Below are positions 9,901 to 23,100 of a stretch of 64,000 nt of DNA, in pieces. Made by a program: the position numbers and the translations under genes. The notes under the pieces are model-generated. The model was given only the letters and a program-made list of their open reading frames with translations, made no database searches and was not told the origin of the DNA. The DNA lies in NCBI GenBank assembly GCA_030248195.1, contig JASAND010013110.1, positions 1 to 64,000 of the forward strand, written 5' to 3'. This DNA is from Trissonchulus latispiculum. Taxonomy: Eukaryota; Nematoda; Enoplea; Enoplida; Ironidae. The stretch's first letter is position 1. Each line of letters starts with the position of its first letter.

Positions 9901-12900
9901 TGGAACAACGGACGCGGTATCCCGGTGGTTGAGCATCAGTATGAGAAAATGTATGTCCCTGAGCTTATCTTTGGAACCCTGCTCACCTCGTCCAACTTTG
10001 ATGACAGTCAGAAGAAGGTTACTGGTAGGTTTTCCTTTTTAGGTTAGATTTTATTTCATGAAGTAATAGGGACCGTAACAAATTGAGTGTATACAGTTTA
10101 GTATAGGGAAAGGAAACCCTTGCAAAATGATGGATATGGATATGAGTAGATTTGAAAAGAGTGCGCGTAACATAAATGAGTCCTTTTTGCTGGTGAAGCT
10201 TTTCTGCACTACAGTTGCTGATAAAGTAGGTTTTATTTCTGGATGGGGCGAGTGGACTACTCCGAATGTCAACAGGTTTTTTCAACATTTTCCATTTTCT
10301 GCTAACTTATGATTATTGCTGCTTCGGTGTAATCTTGCAGGCGGTCGCAATGGTTACGGAGCCAAGCTGTGTAACATTTTCTCCACCAAATTTGTGGTTG
10401 AAACCTCCTCCAAGGAGTACGGGAAATCCTTCAAGCAGACGTGGATAAACAATATGAACAAGGGACTTAGTCCGGATGTAAGTGTTTTAGGTTTTTGTGC
10501 CGATTTGCTCAAATTACTAAATCTCGATTTACTAAATCTAATTCTAAATTTTAGAATTAGATTTAGAGACTGATAGATAACTCGGGTCGAATCGTCTGCC
10601 TTTTAAACTGAAATAAGAAGGTTAGGCTATTAAATTTTGGAATATATATACTAATTTTAAATTTAATATATTTTAATTTTTTAACATTATTTTTCCGGTT
10701 GTTTTATGTGTGCAATTTCCTATCTTCTCTAATTTTTGTTTCCTTTCCTGTAGGAATTGAAAAAGAAGAAATTGACTTGCGAAATTTCGTCGGCAGGCGC
10801 TCAGGACTTTACGAAAGTCACCTTCCAGCCGGATCTGAAGCGATTTGGTATGGAGCATCTGGATAAGGATATTGTTGATCTCATGGCCCGGCGTGCCTTT
10901 GATGTGGCCGGCACCTCGGGAAATGTGAAAGTCTTCCTGAACGGAGTCAAACTACCGGTATGTCTTGATGGTTTTCAAAATAATATGATTGAATAAATGG
11001 GAAATTAGAAGCATGTATATACATTCAGTTGGATGTTTTGGTGAAATTTCCTCAAGAACGGTGAACTATTTCCTACTAAACTGCAATTCGGAGCTTAAGG
11101 AAAATACAGCGAAGGAAACAGCCAATACAGGAAAATACAAATGTAATAGCGGCGGAATAATCTGAAACGAACGAAATTGGCTTTGGTTTGTGTGTTTGTC
11201 CGTTTTAAGATTAATTAAAAACACACAACCCTCTTGTTGCACTGAAACTGAATAAAATTTATTTTCGTTTACGTCACGTGTTTTAATTTTAATTAGAGAT
11301 GCACCGGGGCCGCCACTACCGGGGCCGGGGCCGGGACCTCATCGTGGCCCCGGCCGGGGCCGGGGTCACCTTGGCCTCGGTGCCGGGGCCGGGGCCGGGA
11401 CCGGGGCCTGGAAATTAGGGGTCCAAAACGAAAATTTTCAAAAATTTTCTGGAAACTTAAAATGTTGCAATAATTTTTGATATACAAACGTTACTATCCT
11501 TGTTCTTATTAATATCGGCGTGAAAACAAACGATTTGTAACACTTTTTGACTTTCGAAAATTCAAAATGTTGGTCAAAAAATGTCAAAAATTCACAAAAT
11601 TTTGCTAATTTTTGGCCCCGGTCGGTACCGGGGCCTGACCACCGGGGCCGGGGCCTGACTACCGGGGCCGGGGCCGGAGCCGGGGCCTGGCCCCGGAGCC
11701 GGGGCCGGGGCCAGGCCCCGGTGCATCCCTAATTTTAATTATAAAATAATCCACTTGCTCCGTAACTTTCAGTATTAGCTGTGATAATGCGTACGTACTG
11801 CTTCAGGTCATTCTTTGCTTACGCATTGGTCGTTTATGATTTTTTTATCTTGTCAATTCACCCTGGTTTTGGTTTGTTTTCAAATTCAAATTGCTGTGTA
11901 CACGTAATCAAATGTCTCATTTATTTTGTTTCTTTGTTTTCAGTGTGTGGGCTTCAAAGAATACGTGGAGCAGTATCTGAAGGAGCGTATGGATGATGAC
12001 GGCAACCCTTTCAAGTCTGAGTATGAGAAGTGTAATGATCGCTGGGAACTGGCTGTCACTCACTCTGAGAAGGGATTCCAGCAAGTCAGCTTCGTGAACA
12101 GCATTGCCACACTGAAGGTCCGTTTTGTAACTTCTTGTTTTTCATGTTTTCTTTTTAGAAGCTTCGCAGTTGTTCCTGTTGAATTTTTTAAGGATTTTTG
12201 TGTACAAACTACAAGCACTGATTTTTTCGTGACGGGAAGGTTGTAGTATACGTACAGTACGGCTCCAGGGGCGTATCCAAGATTTTGAAAAGGAGGGGGT
12301 TTTGACTAAAATTAACTGAAAAGGAGAGGGTTTTTGACAAAAATTTGCGAAACTTGACTTTGATGAGTTCAGTTTAGCTAACTCCCCATTATTTTCTCGT
12401 CAACTCTGTTTCTGTACAGAATCAACGATAAGTTACTGCTACTTTCTGTGAAGATCGCGAAAAATATGAACTTTGCAAACGCTAAGGTTTTTAAAGAGCT
12501 GTACTGCATAGCACTGGTCTAACAAAACAACGCAGTACTCATGCGATGTGAGCTAGAAAATCTGAATTTTGGTTTAAGCTTGTTTCACAATATTTGTGCG
12601 GGCCAACAATATTCACCATGCCAGTTCTTTTCAGTCCGTTTTGTTTTAGTAATTTTCTGTTTTTTTTTCTTGTTTCAGGGTGGTCGTCATGTAGATCATG
12701 TGACGGATCAGTTGGTAAAGAAAATCATCGAACATGTTTCCAAGTCGTTGAAGAAAGAAAAGATGGCTCTGAAACCTTTTCAGGTATGTACGTATGCAAA
12801 TTTTTTCTTTTCTGCTGTGGAGTTTGATTTTCGTTTTCATCTTCTTGTTAATAATGATAAATTGATTGAAAAATTTGGATTTTGGCTGTTTATTGCAGGT

Positions 12901-14094
12901 GAAGAATCATCTCTGGGTTTTTGTGAACTGTCTGGTGGAGAATCCAACGTTTGACAGTCAGTCTAAGGAGACCATGACCCTTCAGGCTAAAAGCTTTGGC
13001 TCAAAGGCAGAGCTTAGTGAAAACTTTGTCAAGAAGGTAGGTTTTGTTTATTGTATTTTTAAAGGCCCCCCCGTAAAAATCCCTAAACATGCCCTAAGTT
13101 TAGGCAGGTTTCAAATAGTCGGGTATCTTGTTTTTGTTGCAAAGAAGCAGCGGCGATTCATGACGAAAGTAATTATTGCTTGCAATTGTGTACAATTAAT
13201 ATTTGATTAATCTTTATTTCATTTCAGTATTATGTATATATAATCTATTTTTAAATGTCCTGTTTCGCTTAGTTTGTTGTGAAAGTTTGTTTGTTTGTTT
13301 AGGTCATTAAGAATTGCAAGATTGTTGACAACATCATGCAGTGGGTTCGATTCAAGCAGCAGGTAAACATGTGGGGGGGGGGGAGAATCTACAGATGCAA
13401 AATGAATTAATTTAAAACTGAGTATTTTCAAATAGAATCGGTTCAATACTGTTAAAAATTCGGATTAAGAATTTAAAATTGTTCTTAACTTCTTAAGGTT
13501 TGCATAATCATGACAGCTTATAGCTTAATGCTTACTCTTATTATTCATTTCGCTAACATTTTTTCCTACATTTTAGGACCAGCTGGACAAGCAGTGTCAC
13601 AAAAGCAAGCATGCCAGACTGGCAAAAATCCCAAAGCTGGAGGACGCGAACGAGGCGGGCCGGGGCCGGTCCCATCAGTGTACGCTGATTCTCACCGAAG
13701 GGGATTCGGCCAAAACCCTGGCCGTTTCCGGCCTCAGTGTGGTCGGTCGTGATTACTATGGAGTATTCCCTCTACGGGGTAAACTGCTGAATGTGCGGGA
13801 TGCTCCTATGAAGCAGGTAAGGCTTGCCAATGATTCCCTGCTTTAAAGCAGTGACGTAGACAAAATAACTGCCGCTGGGAGAGTGCAAAAATTTTGTCGG
13901 GGAGGGGGTGAGGCAGGGCCAAGAATTTTTCTAATTTTAAACTTAAACTTAAATGTTGGGATCTATGTATTCTTTGCTTTGCTCTGATTTTCTACGTTAC
14001 AGTTTAGGAAATGTTTAGGAAAGCGCAAGATACTTCTGTAAAAAATGCGATTCTGCAGCTCGTTAGATGTTCAAGATGATGATCTGCTTTTTAA

Positions 14095-14165
<71 letters not shown>

Positions 14166-17100
14166 AGTAACAAAAATGCTCCGCACAAAAGGGGATAATA
14201 TGTGTGTTGGGCCTATGTCTATCCTTTAAATTCCGGTTGAGAAAGGCATAAATCCGACGTCCCCACCCCACCCCAACACAGCACTCTATAGCCACTTTGA
14301 GCATGCAGTTCTATGACAAAAGTTGCTCAGCTCACTTAGGGCTTTCATTTGATACCAAATTTTACCACTTTTGAAAAATTGTATTTTTGACCCAAAATCG
14401 CCTAAGTCCCCACCCCACCCAACCACAGCACTCTACAGCCACTTTGGGTACGCAGTTCTATGACAAAAGTTGCTCAGCTCGCTTAGGGCTTTCATTTGAT
14501 ACCAAATTTTACCACTTTTGAAAAATTGTGTTTTTGACCCAAAATCGCCTAAGTCCCCACCCCACCCAACCACAGCACTCTACAGCCACTTTGGGTACGC
14601 AGTTCTATGACAAAAGTTGCTCAGCTCGCTTAGGGCTTTCATTTGATATCAAATTTTACCACTTTGCAGAAACTTTATTTTCGACCATTTGACCCTCCCA
14701 CCCGACTGACCCTTCAAACGGCAAAGTAGAACCAGCCCAGCAAAATAGGTACGTCGGACGGCAAAACGAATACCGGGAATGAGCTGGGCACACCAGAAAA
14801 CCCCTATAGACAAAGTTTTGAGAGGCCAGGTAGAGCCTACTATGGACCTCCAGGAAGCGGTTTCCGACTTGACCCTCCCGACGGCAAAGCAGAACCAGTC
14901 CAGCAATATAGACACGTCGGACGGCAAAACGGATACCGGGAATGAGCTGGGCACACCAGAAAACCCCTATAGACAAAGTTTTGAGAGGCCAGGTAGAGCC
15001 TACTATCCACCTCCAGGAAGTGGTTTCCGACTTGACCCTCCCGACGGCAAAGTGGAACCAGCCCAGCAAGATGGGTGGGTCTGACGGTAAAACTGACTGC
15101 GGGAATCGATTCTCCGTGCCAGAAAACCATTGTATGGAAGATTTGAGCTTTCAAAGTTAAATAGATAGCGAGAAATTTCGATTTTTCATTTTTCGAATTT
15201 TCGCCATCTTTGACGGGCCACTGTGTTTGCTAGCGAAGTGATAGAGAAACGCAACCTGGACCGTTAGTTCAATATATGTAATTTCTGAATATAAAAAGAA
15301 ATCAGCTCCAGCTCGTAACGTTAGACCTGAGCGACGACCACAAAAATGGTCACTTTTCGCTATGAGCCGATTTTGCGGCGCCACTGCGGCGCTGTGGCGC
15401 AGCTGCGGCGCAAAAAAAGTTGTGATTCTTAAATTCCTTAGAGGGTACTACTAGACTCCATAGCCCTTTAGGTTGGCCCACCGCTGCAGATCACGTGAAA
15501 GCGGCGAACATTATGTACAATACAACCATCAAATAGGAGAAACCGGAAAAAAAACATCGCCGCCATAACCGGTCCGGGGCGCAACTTTTTAACGGTAAGT
15601 GATACGGGGCTGAAACTTCACAGACATACTAAACTCGATGTGCTCTACAATTTGCGCATAAAATCTGCGCAGGATTTTGCGCAGCTTATTTTACACTGTC
15701 TCCAGCCAATTTTCACACATATTATAGGGGTCGCTGCCGCGACCCCTATGATATTTCTCCCTCTTTTTTCTGGTAGTCTTTCTACTGCCATCTTGCTAGC
15801 CAGGCTTTGTGACATTTTGTGATGCTGTAGTTTCGTTGTTTTAGATCCAAGGTAATGAAGAGATTTCCAGCCTGATTAAAATCCTTGGCCTTCATTATCA
15901 GCGAAAGTACCAGACGGAAGAAGAGCTGAAAAGCCTACGCTATGGGAAAGTGATGGTCATGGCTGATCAAGATCAAGACGGGTCCCACATCAAGGGATTG
16001 GTCCTGAACTTCATCCATCACAACTGGCCGAATCTCATTAAGAAGAATTTCGTTGACGAATTCATTACGCCTATTGTTAAGGTTAGCTGCTTACTTTGCT
16101 ATAGGAGTGCTGACAATTGTTGTATATAAAAATTGACGTTTTCTGAAAGGATTTTTATATTCAAATAGAGGGTTGAAATTGAAAAAAATTGAAAATTGAA
16201 AAATCTTTAACACTTAATTGCAAACGAAATCTGTTTTAATTATTTACTATGAATTGTTATGGGTAGTAAAAACTGGTATACTTTTCTTTCAGGTCAGTAA
16301 AGGCAACACGACGATCCCGTTCTTCAGTTTGCCCGAGTATGAGAACTGGAAGCAGAATACTGACAACTGGCACACCTGGAAAGTGAAGTACTACAAAGGT
16401 TTGTGGGCAAAATGCTCCCGAAAACATAGTTTTTGCCTTGGCATATCTCTTAAAAAGTACGACACTGTCTTCATAAGTTGAGCTGCGTCTGGTCTGAGTA
16501 TCAATGTTTTAAGTGTCCAATTGTGGGATTTAGGTATCCAAGAGTGGCATTTCTGCTGTCTTTTGTTTTCACTTTTAATAATAAAAATTATCGCAAATAA
16601 TAATATGAAGTCTGAGGAAAGTTGTGGAATTTTGTTTTAATATTTTCTGATGTATTTTTATATTTTATTTAAGATATCCCTTTTTATGTGTATATAAATT
16701 TTTTCACTATTTAGGTCTGGGAACTTCGACCTCCAACGAGGCGAAGGAATACTTCCGCGACATGCGTCGCCATCGGATCAAATTTCGCTACGGCGGCGAC
16801 GAAGATGATCTATCTTTGGAGAAGGCCTTTGAAAAGTCAAAAGTGGAGGAGCGAAAGGACTGGCTGAATGGATTTATGCAGGAGCGAAAACAGCGGCGGG
16901 AAGAGGGACTGGAAGACGTACGTATGCAGATTAGAATTAGAAAATTGGAATTGGAAATTAGAAAACTGACTGGGGGAATGTCTTGAATGTGTTTGAAAAT
17001 TATTTTTCCTGTGTTTTTCCGGTTTCTGATGCTTGAGATTGCTCTGTTTTTTCAGGTTTCACTCTTGTTTTAAGACCTTTAGGTTGGTTTTAAAAGTTGA

Positions 17101-20100
17101 TATTTTATGGGTGCCAATGGATATTTGAAGTTCGTGGGGAAGAATACTTCAGTTTCAATTGTTACAATGATGAGATTTTCCCTGACTACTGAAACCTAAT
17201 TAAAATGTTGAAAATTCGGGTTACCATAACAGTATTGTTTGAAAAACTCGTGTGCCGGTATGTTTTCTGTGGAGTGGATTTCGGCTGTGAGGTTAGATGA
17301 TTGACAGTTTCAATGTGGACTAGACATTGGGAACACTATTTTCTTTTTGGTAATTGTCGATTTCTTTTTTCTTTCCACCTCTCAGAAAACTAAATACATA
17401 AAGAAATAATGAGAAACGCCTGCCTGCAGTCACTAAGGCAAAAACCTTATCCCGAAACAGGAGAGAGCCAATGGGCGAGGTGAGCTGGTTTCTCCTGTTT
17501 CGGACTAAGGTTTTTGCCTTAGTGACTGCAGGCAGGCGTTTTTCATTATTTCTTTATGATTAATGCCTTGTATCCTTCGTGGATCCGCCTGCTGGCCCGC
17601 GTTTACCTCATTTTTTGAAGAAAACTATATACAATATGACGGTATTGAAAGAATAAGTCGTCTGTCTCTCAGATTTTTATTTTTTGTTGCTTATTTGCTC
17701 ATTTCTTTAATTTGGTATCTTCTATTATTTGTTTGCAGATCTACCTGTATAAACAGGACACCACTGAGGTGACGCTGACCGAGTTTGTGAATAAAGAGCT
17801 GGTCCTATTCTCTAATATGGACAATGAACGCAGCATCCCGAGCCTTATGGACGGCTTCAAGCCGGGTCAGCGGAAGGTTCTGTTCACCTGCCTGAAACGG
17901 GACCTGAAACGGGAGATAAAGGTGGCACAGTTAGCCGGTTCTGTGGCCGAGATGTCATCCTACCATCACGGCGAAGTTGGTCTTTTTTCCTGTTTTTTTT
18001 GAGGGGGAGGGGCTGGCTTTTTTTCCTGCCTGTATCTTTGGAGGGTCTTTGGAGAAGGGTGCTTTTTGTCTGGGTAGTACAGTATACTCACGATGTAAGA
18101 TTGAGAGGAGATGATTTTTTCAACTCAAGTATGAAGGTGGCGAACTTGGGAGAGCTTTTCGCTCGGCGAGTTAAATGATTTCAAATTAACCAATTCTTTT
18201 ACCTCGCAGGGTTAAAACAGTTTGTAGTTGTATGGTTGATTTTAGCACGCTGGAGGGGAAAAGAGTTGAAAATTTTTATTTACTCTTAACTCGCGCATGA
18301 AAAATCCCTTAGAGTTTATCTCTAATAGTGTGTGTTTGTGTTCGGGTGGAATGGGGATGTCAAATTTTTAAGCTTGATATGAAGTGAGCAAGATTTTAGC
18401 CTTTTTGCATCCGGTAATTTATAATTTTTGTCAGGAATAATGTAATTATATTAATTATTGATATGTTTTTAAGATTAAATCTTGAAAAATTGATTAAACA
18501 AGTCTAACAAAGTTGGAAATATTTGCCTTAGAAATGCCAGGAAATTTTTCGTATCCTGTCCCTGTATTACTTATGCTTATTTATGAATTGTGTGCTACTG
18601 TTTGTTTTCAGGTGTCACTGATGATGACAATTGTAAATTTGGCACAAAATTTCGTTGGGAGTAACAACATCAACATCTTAATGCCAATTGGCCAATTCGG
18701 TACCCGACTTCAGGGCGGAAAGGATTCTGCCAGTGCTCGATACATTTTCACAAAACTGAGGTAAACTACTGTACCCTAATAACCAACCGTACATTATTTA
18801 TTTTTGTTTTTAATTTTAATTTTATTTTTTCTTCCTATTTCCTCCTTTTGCTACTCTCCTGGTGTGTGTGCTTTCTGTATGAATTTTGCTGTATTTTTTG
18901 TATTTATTAGTTTTTACTATACTATTTATTTATTCGTTTTCTAGTCCGCTGGCGCGCTGCCTTTTCCATCCAAATGATGACGCAATTCTCCGCTATCTGT
19001 ACGACGACAACCAGCGAATTGAGCCCGAATGGTACGGGCCCATTATCCCGATGGTTTTGGTCAATGGAGCGGAGGGAATTGGGACCGGCTGGTCCACCAA
19101 AATCCCGAATTTCAATCCAATGGAAATTGTGGACAATCTGCGGCGACTGCTGCGTGATGAGGAGATGGTTCCGATGGTAAGCCCCAGCATCTTCTATTTT
19201 AATAGGTTGCCTTGCCTGGTTGGATTTTCTATGGTTCGCTCACCCAGTAATGTCTGTGTGACTTGCGTTGTTTTTATTATTGGGTCTGGCTGACCTTTTT
19301 CTAAATTCGACTTAACCTGGTTCCATACAGCTCCACTGATGAGCCGCCTGTATCGTGAACTCTGGTCTGGCAGAGGTCGCATGCGCTGCTAACTTAGAAT
19401 GTTTAATATTTTTATATGTAATTAGTAAAAATGAACTATGATTCGCACTTTCTTTCTCCACCAGTAGTGTGTGATAGTGTGAGAGTTTGGGCAACCAGAG
19501 AATCTCTGGGAGGGGGAGGTCGGTCTCGGTGTGGCCACAACCTATCTTAATTGCTGAATTGCTGTCCTGGCTTTGAGCATTTTTACAGAGGGTGTTCATG
19601 TTCCCATGTTCCGAACGCAGAAAATATTACGAAGAACGATTATGGTAAAAATTGCAGAGTTTTCTTCAGAATTTTTGAAATTATAGGAGGAGGGCCTGCT
19701 TATAGCTTAGCCTCTTCATCTTGAATTTCCTATTGACTGTTTTATTCAATGGTTAATTTATTGTGTTCCTGCTGTGTTTTTTTGGCTGACCATTAGTTAA
19801 TTTATTGTTAATTGTCTTTACCTCAGATCCCATGGTATAAGAATTTCCGCGGGACCATCGAACAGCTGGAGGCGAAACGCTACGCGGTCAGCGGGGAGAT
19901 TGCCATCCTGGACGAGACTTCGGTGGAGATCACGGAATTGCCGGTCGGCATGTGGACACAGAAGTATAAGGAGACCGTGTTGGACCCGTTTCTGAACGGA
20001 ACGGAAAAGACTCCGCCCTGCATCAGGTGGGTTGGATTGGATTTACGTATATTTAATACAGTATAGCTCAAAACAAAGTTAATTTTTTGCGAAGTTCGCA

Positions 20101-23100
20101 AACTCCGCGAACTTCGCGAAGGTAGCGATGTTTCGCTAAATTTGAAGTAATTTGAATTTGAAGTTCGCTAAATTTTTGCGAACTTCGCATAATTTCGCGA
20201 AGTTCGCGAAGATTTTAGCGAAGTTTGAAGGAACTTTGCGAAATTTTTTTGCGAACTTCTCTAAATTTAGCGAAATGTCGCTAGCTTTGCGAAGTTCGCG
20301 GAGTTTGCGAACTTCGCAAAAAATTATCTTTGTTTTGAGCTATACTGTATGTATGTACGTAAGATAAGGTGGGGCCCAGAAAATGTTTTCCAAATTTCCG
20401 TTAATTATGTTAATTTATGTGTGACTAATTTTGTTGTAATTTGTCGTTTTAATTATAATTTTGTTTATTAATTAACTTTTTGAACCCCACCCTCGCATAA
20501 ATAGACGGCATTTTTTGTATCTGGCTTTCGTTCCCAGTGAAGTGAAGGTGTAGGGTGTCTATTTGCTGTGTACCTAGTAATCGGCAAGTGGGCTTGGACA
20601 CTCGACTGTCTAACTAGTTGTTCTTTAATTTTTGTTTTGTCAAACTATGTATACATATGTATATATATATATATATATATATGTATATCTGTTTTTCATG
20701 TATGTATATAGTTGTCTGTGATTGGTCGTTTTTAGCGACTTCAAAGAGTATCATACGGACACAACCGTCCGATTTGTGGTGAAGATGCCTGAGGACAGGC
20801 TGATGGCTGCCCAGGAAACTGGTTTGCACCAGTTTTTCAAACTGCAGGGAACCATTGCCACGTCTAGTATGGTATGTGGAGGGCCAATAATTTCTCCGTT
20901 AAATAGCTTCGATTTTTCAGTTTCTTTGTTCCTTGGTCGTCAGCGGAACCCTATGATTTGAGTTTTGGAGGGTTTGGGATTTGAGGATCCTTTGAGCTGT
21001 GAGGGTCTATGGATTGGAGGGATATATATACTGACTATAATAATCATGCAGCATGCAGTGAGAAATTGTTGCAGTCAGTGAAAAGTTTGTTTTTTCTCAG
21101 TGCAATATAGTAACCAGGGCCGCGTTGCAAAAGATTCTCCTAAGAGCCCTCCTAGGAGGGTACTTAGGAGGATGTCAGGAGACCTCCTAAACCCGTTACA
21201 AACGATTTCTCCTATAAGTTCAGCTGGCGCTGCTCCTAAATTTAGCCAGCTTAGGAGAAATGTTAGGAGTGGTCTGTAGCACTCCTAGCTTAGGAGAATC
21301 TTTTGAAACCCGATTCTCCTGAATGAGCACCTAAGCTGAGCGCTCCTAGGCTTAGGAGAATCTTTTGCAACGCGGCCCTGGTTTAGTGGAGCAGATGCAC
21401 AGATGTACGCTCGTAATCTCAGCATTAATTAATTAATCAAATCACTATATCAATTTTGCCGTTTTGTGGCTGGGCAAGCAGCGTTTACCTTTTTAACTAA
21501 CTGCCTGTATATCTAGTTTAGGGAACTGCTTAGTTATTAGTGTCATAATTATTATGTTTTGATTGTTTTGATTGTTTGTTTGTCTGTATTTGAGATGTGA
21601 TTTTAGTTGTTCACGCTATAACTTTCGCTGTTTTTTTCCTGTTGCTAGGTCCTGTTCGATGCGGACGGAGTGCTGCGGTCCTTTGACAATGCCACGGACA
21701 TCCTGAAGGACTTCTATGGCGTCCGTCTTCGGCTCTATGACAGACGTCGGGACTATATGATCGGAATGCTGAGGGTTGAAGCCTCCAAACTGTCAGAACA
21801 GGCTCGCTTCATTCTGCTGAAGATTAATGGGAAAATTATTCTGGGTGAGTGGGGGGAAGGGGGATGAAAAACCAGATTTTTTCTTTAGGTTTTGAAATTG
21901 AAAAGCTTTCCATTTGTGTTGTTGCTGTTTTAAATTGTTGTTTATATAATTGCTTTATTTATTCTTTTTATTTTCTTAAAAATTGAGTGGAATTTTTTCT
22001 TGGTTTAGAAAACAAGAAGAAAAAGGATATCGTTGCCCAGCTGATCGACCACAAGTTCAAGCGTGACCCAGTGAAAACGTGGAAGGATGAGCAAATCAAG
22101 AAGGGATCTGTATGTATAAAAGACTGTCTGTAACTATTTTTAGCTTTGCTGGTTTTTGAGATGACGTATGTGGGGGGACGGACCGCCCCTCCGTTTTCGC
22201 AATTTTAATGCCTTTAAACTCAAAAATGTGCCCTGAAGCTGTTTAGTTTTTCTTTTCTCCATATGTATATTTTGCAATCTCAACTCGCTGTCTCTATTGT
22301 ATCCTCTCTGCTCGGACAAATCGGCACACACTATCGTTTTAACTTATTTTTTCGGTTTGGTTGAAATAAACTCCTGCCCTGGGCATTACTCTCTAATTGT
22401 CGACTATTTTTATTTGTAGTTAAATAGAGTAATCTACGTAGTATCTGCTATTCTAAGATCAGTTAGTGTTTTCTGTACTCTTCGGTAATATCTTCTGTGA
22501 GCCCATTTTTCTCGAACAAGACAGAATTATGTAGGGGCGCAATAGCGCCCCTACATAATATGGGTGTAAAGGCGTCTGCGCGGCCCTCTGGAGACCGTGT
22601 TGGCCTGGTGCCAGCTAATTAGAGGCCCGGGAGGGATAAAAATGTTACCATCGTAAAGTACTCGAGTAGTACTACAAGTACCACCGGCTAGCAGCTAGAT
22701 CGGTTTGGTTTATTTTATTTGAATATTTCGGACTATGCGCACAAAGTAACGAGGGGGATTTTTTAATTTCGCTCTGTAGCTTTCAGGAGATGGGCCCAAA
22801 CTTTGCATTTTTTGGCCTGTTTGGGCGAAAAGTTTCTTAAGTCCCACTTTTACTAGAAATGGTCTAAAAGTCACTAAAAATGGCGTTTTTCGGCCTTGGG
22901 GTGGTGCCTATATATAGTAAATCGGGGTCGCTGAAAACGATGAGCATACTGCCGATACCGCCCGAAGTGACCACTGGTCAGCATGGCTCCCGTGGTTCCT
23001 CGCCCAGGGTCAAAGTTGGGAAAACTCACTATAAACAGCGTTTTTTGGCGTTTTGGTTGGAGGCATATATAGTAAAACGACTACGCTGGTTCCAATGGGC

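Noticed and set aside
14649..15160. Overlapping ORFs of 100-137 codons on both strands
   Set aside because: Products of the 163-bp tandem array inside a top2 intron; no domain and no splice consistency.
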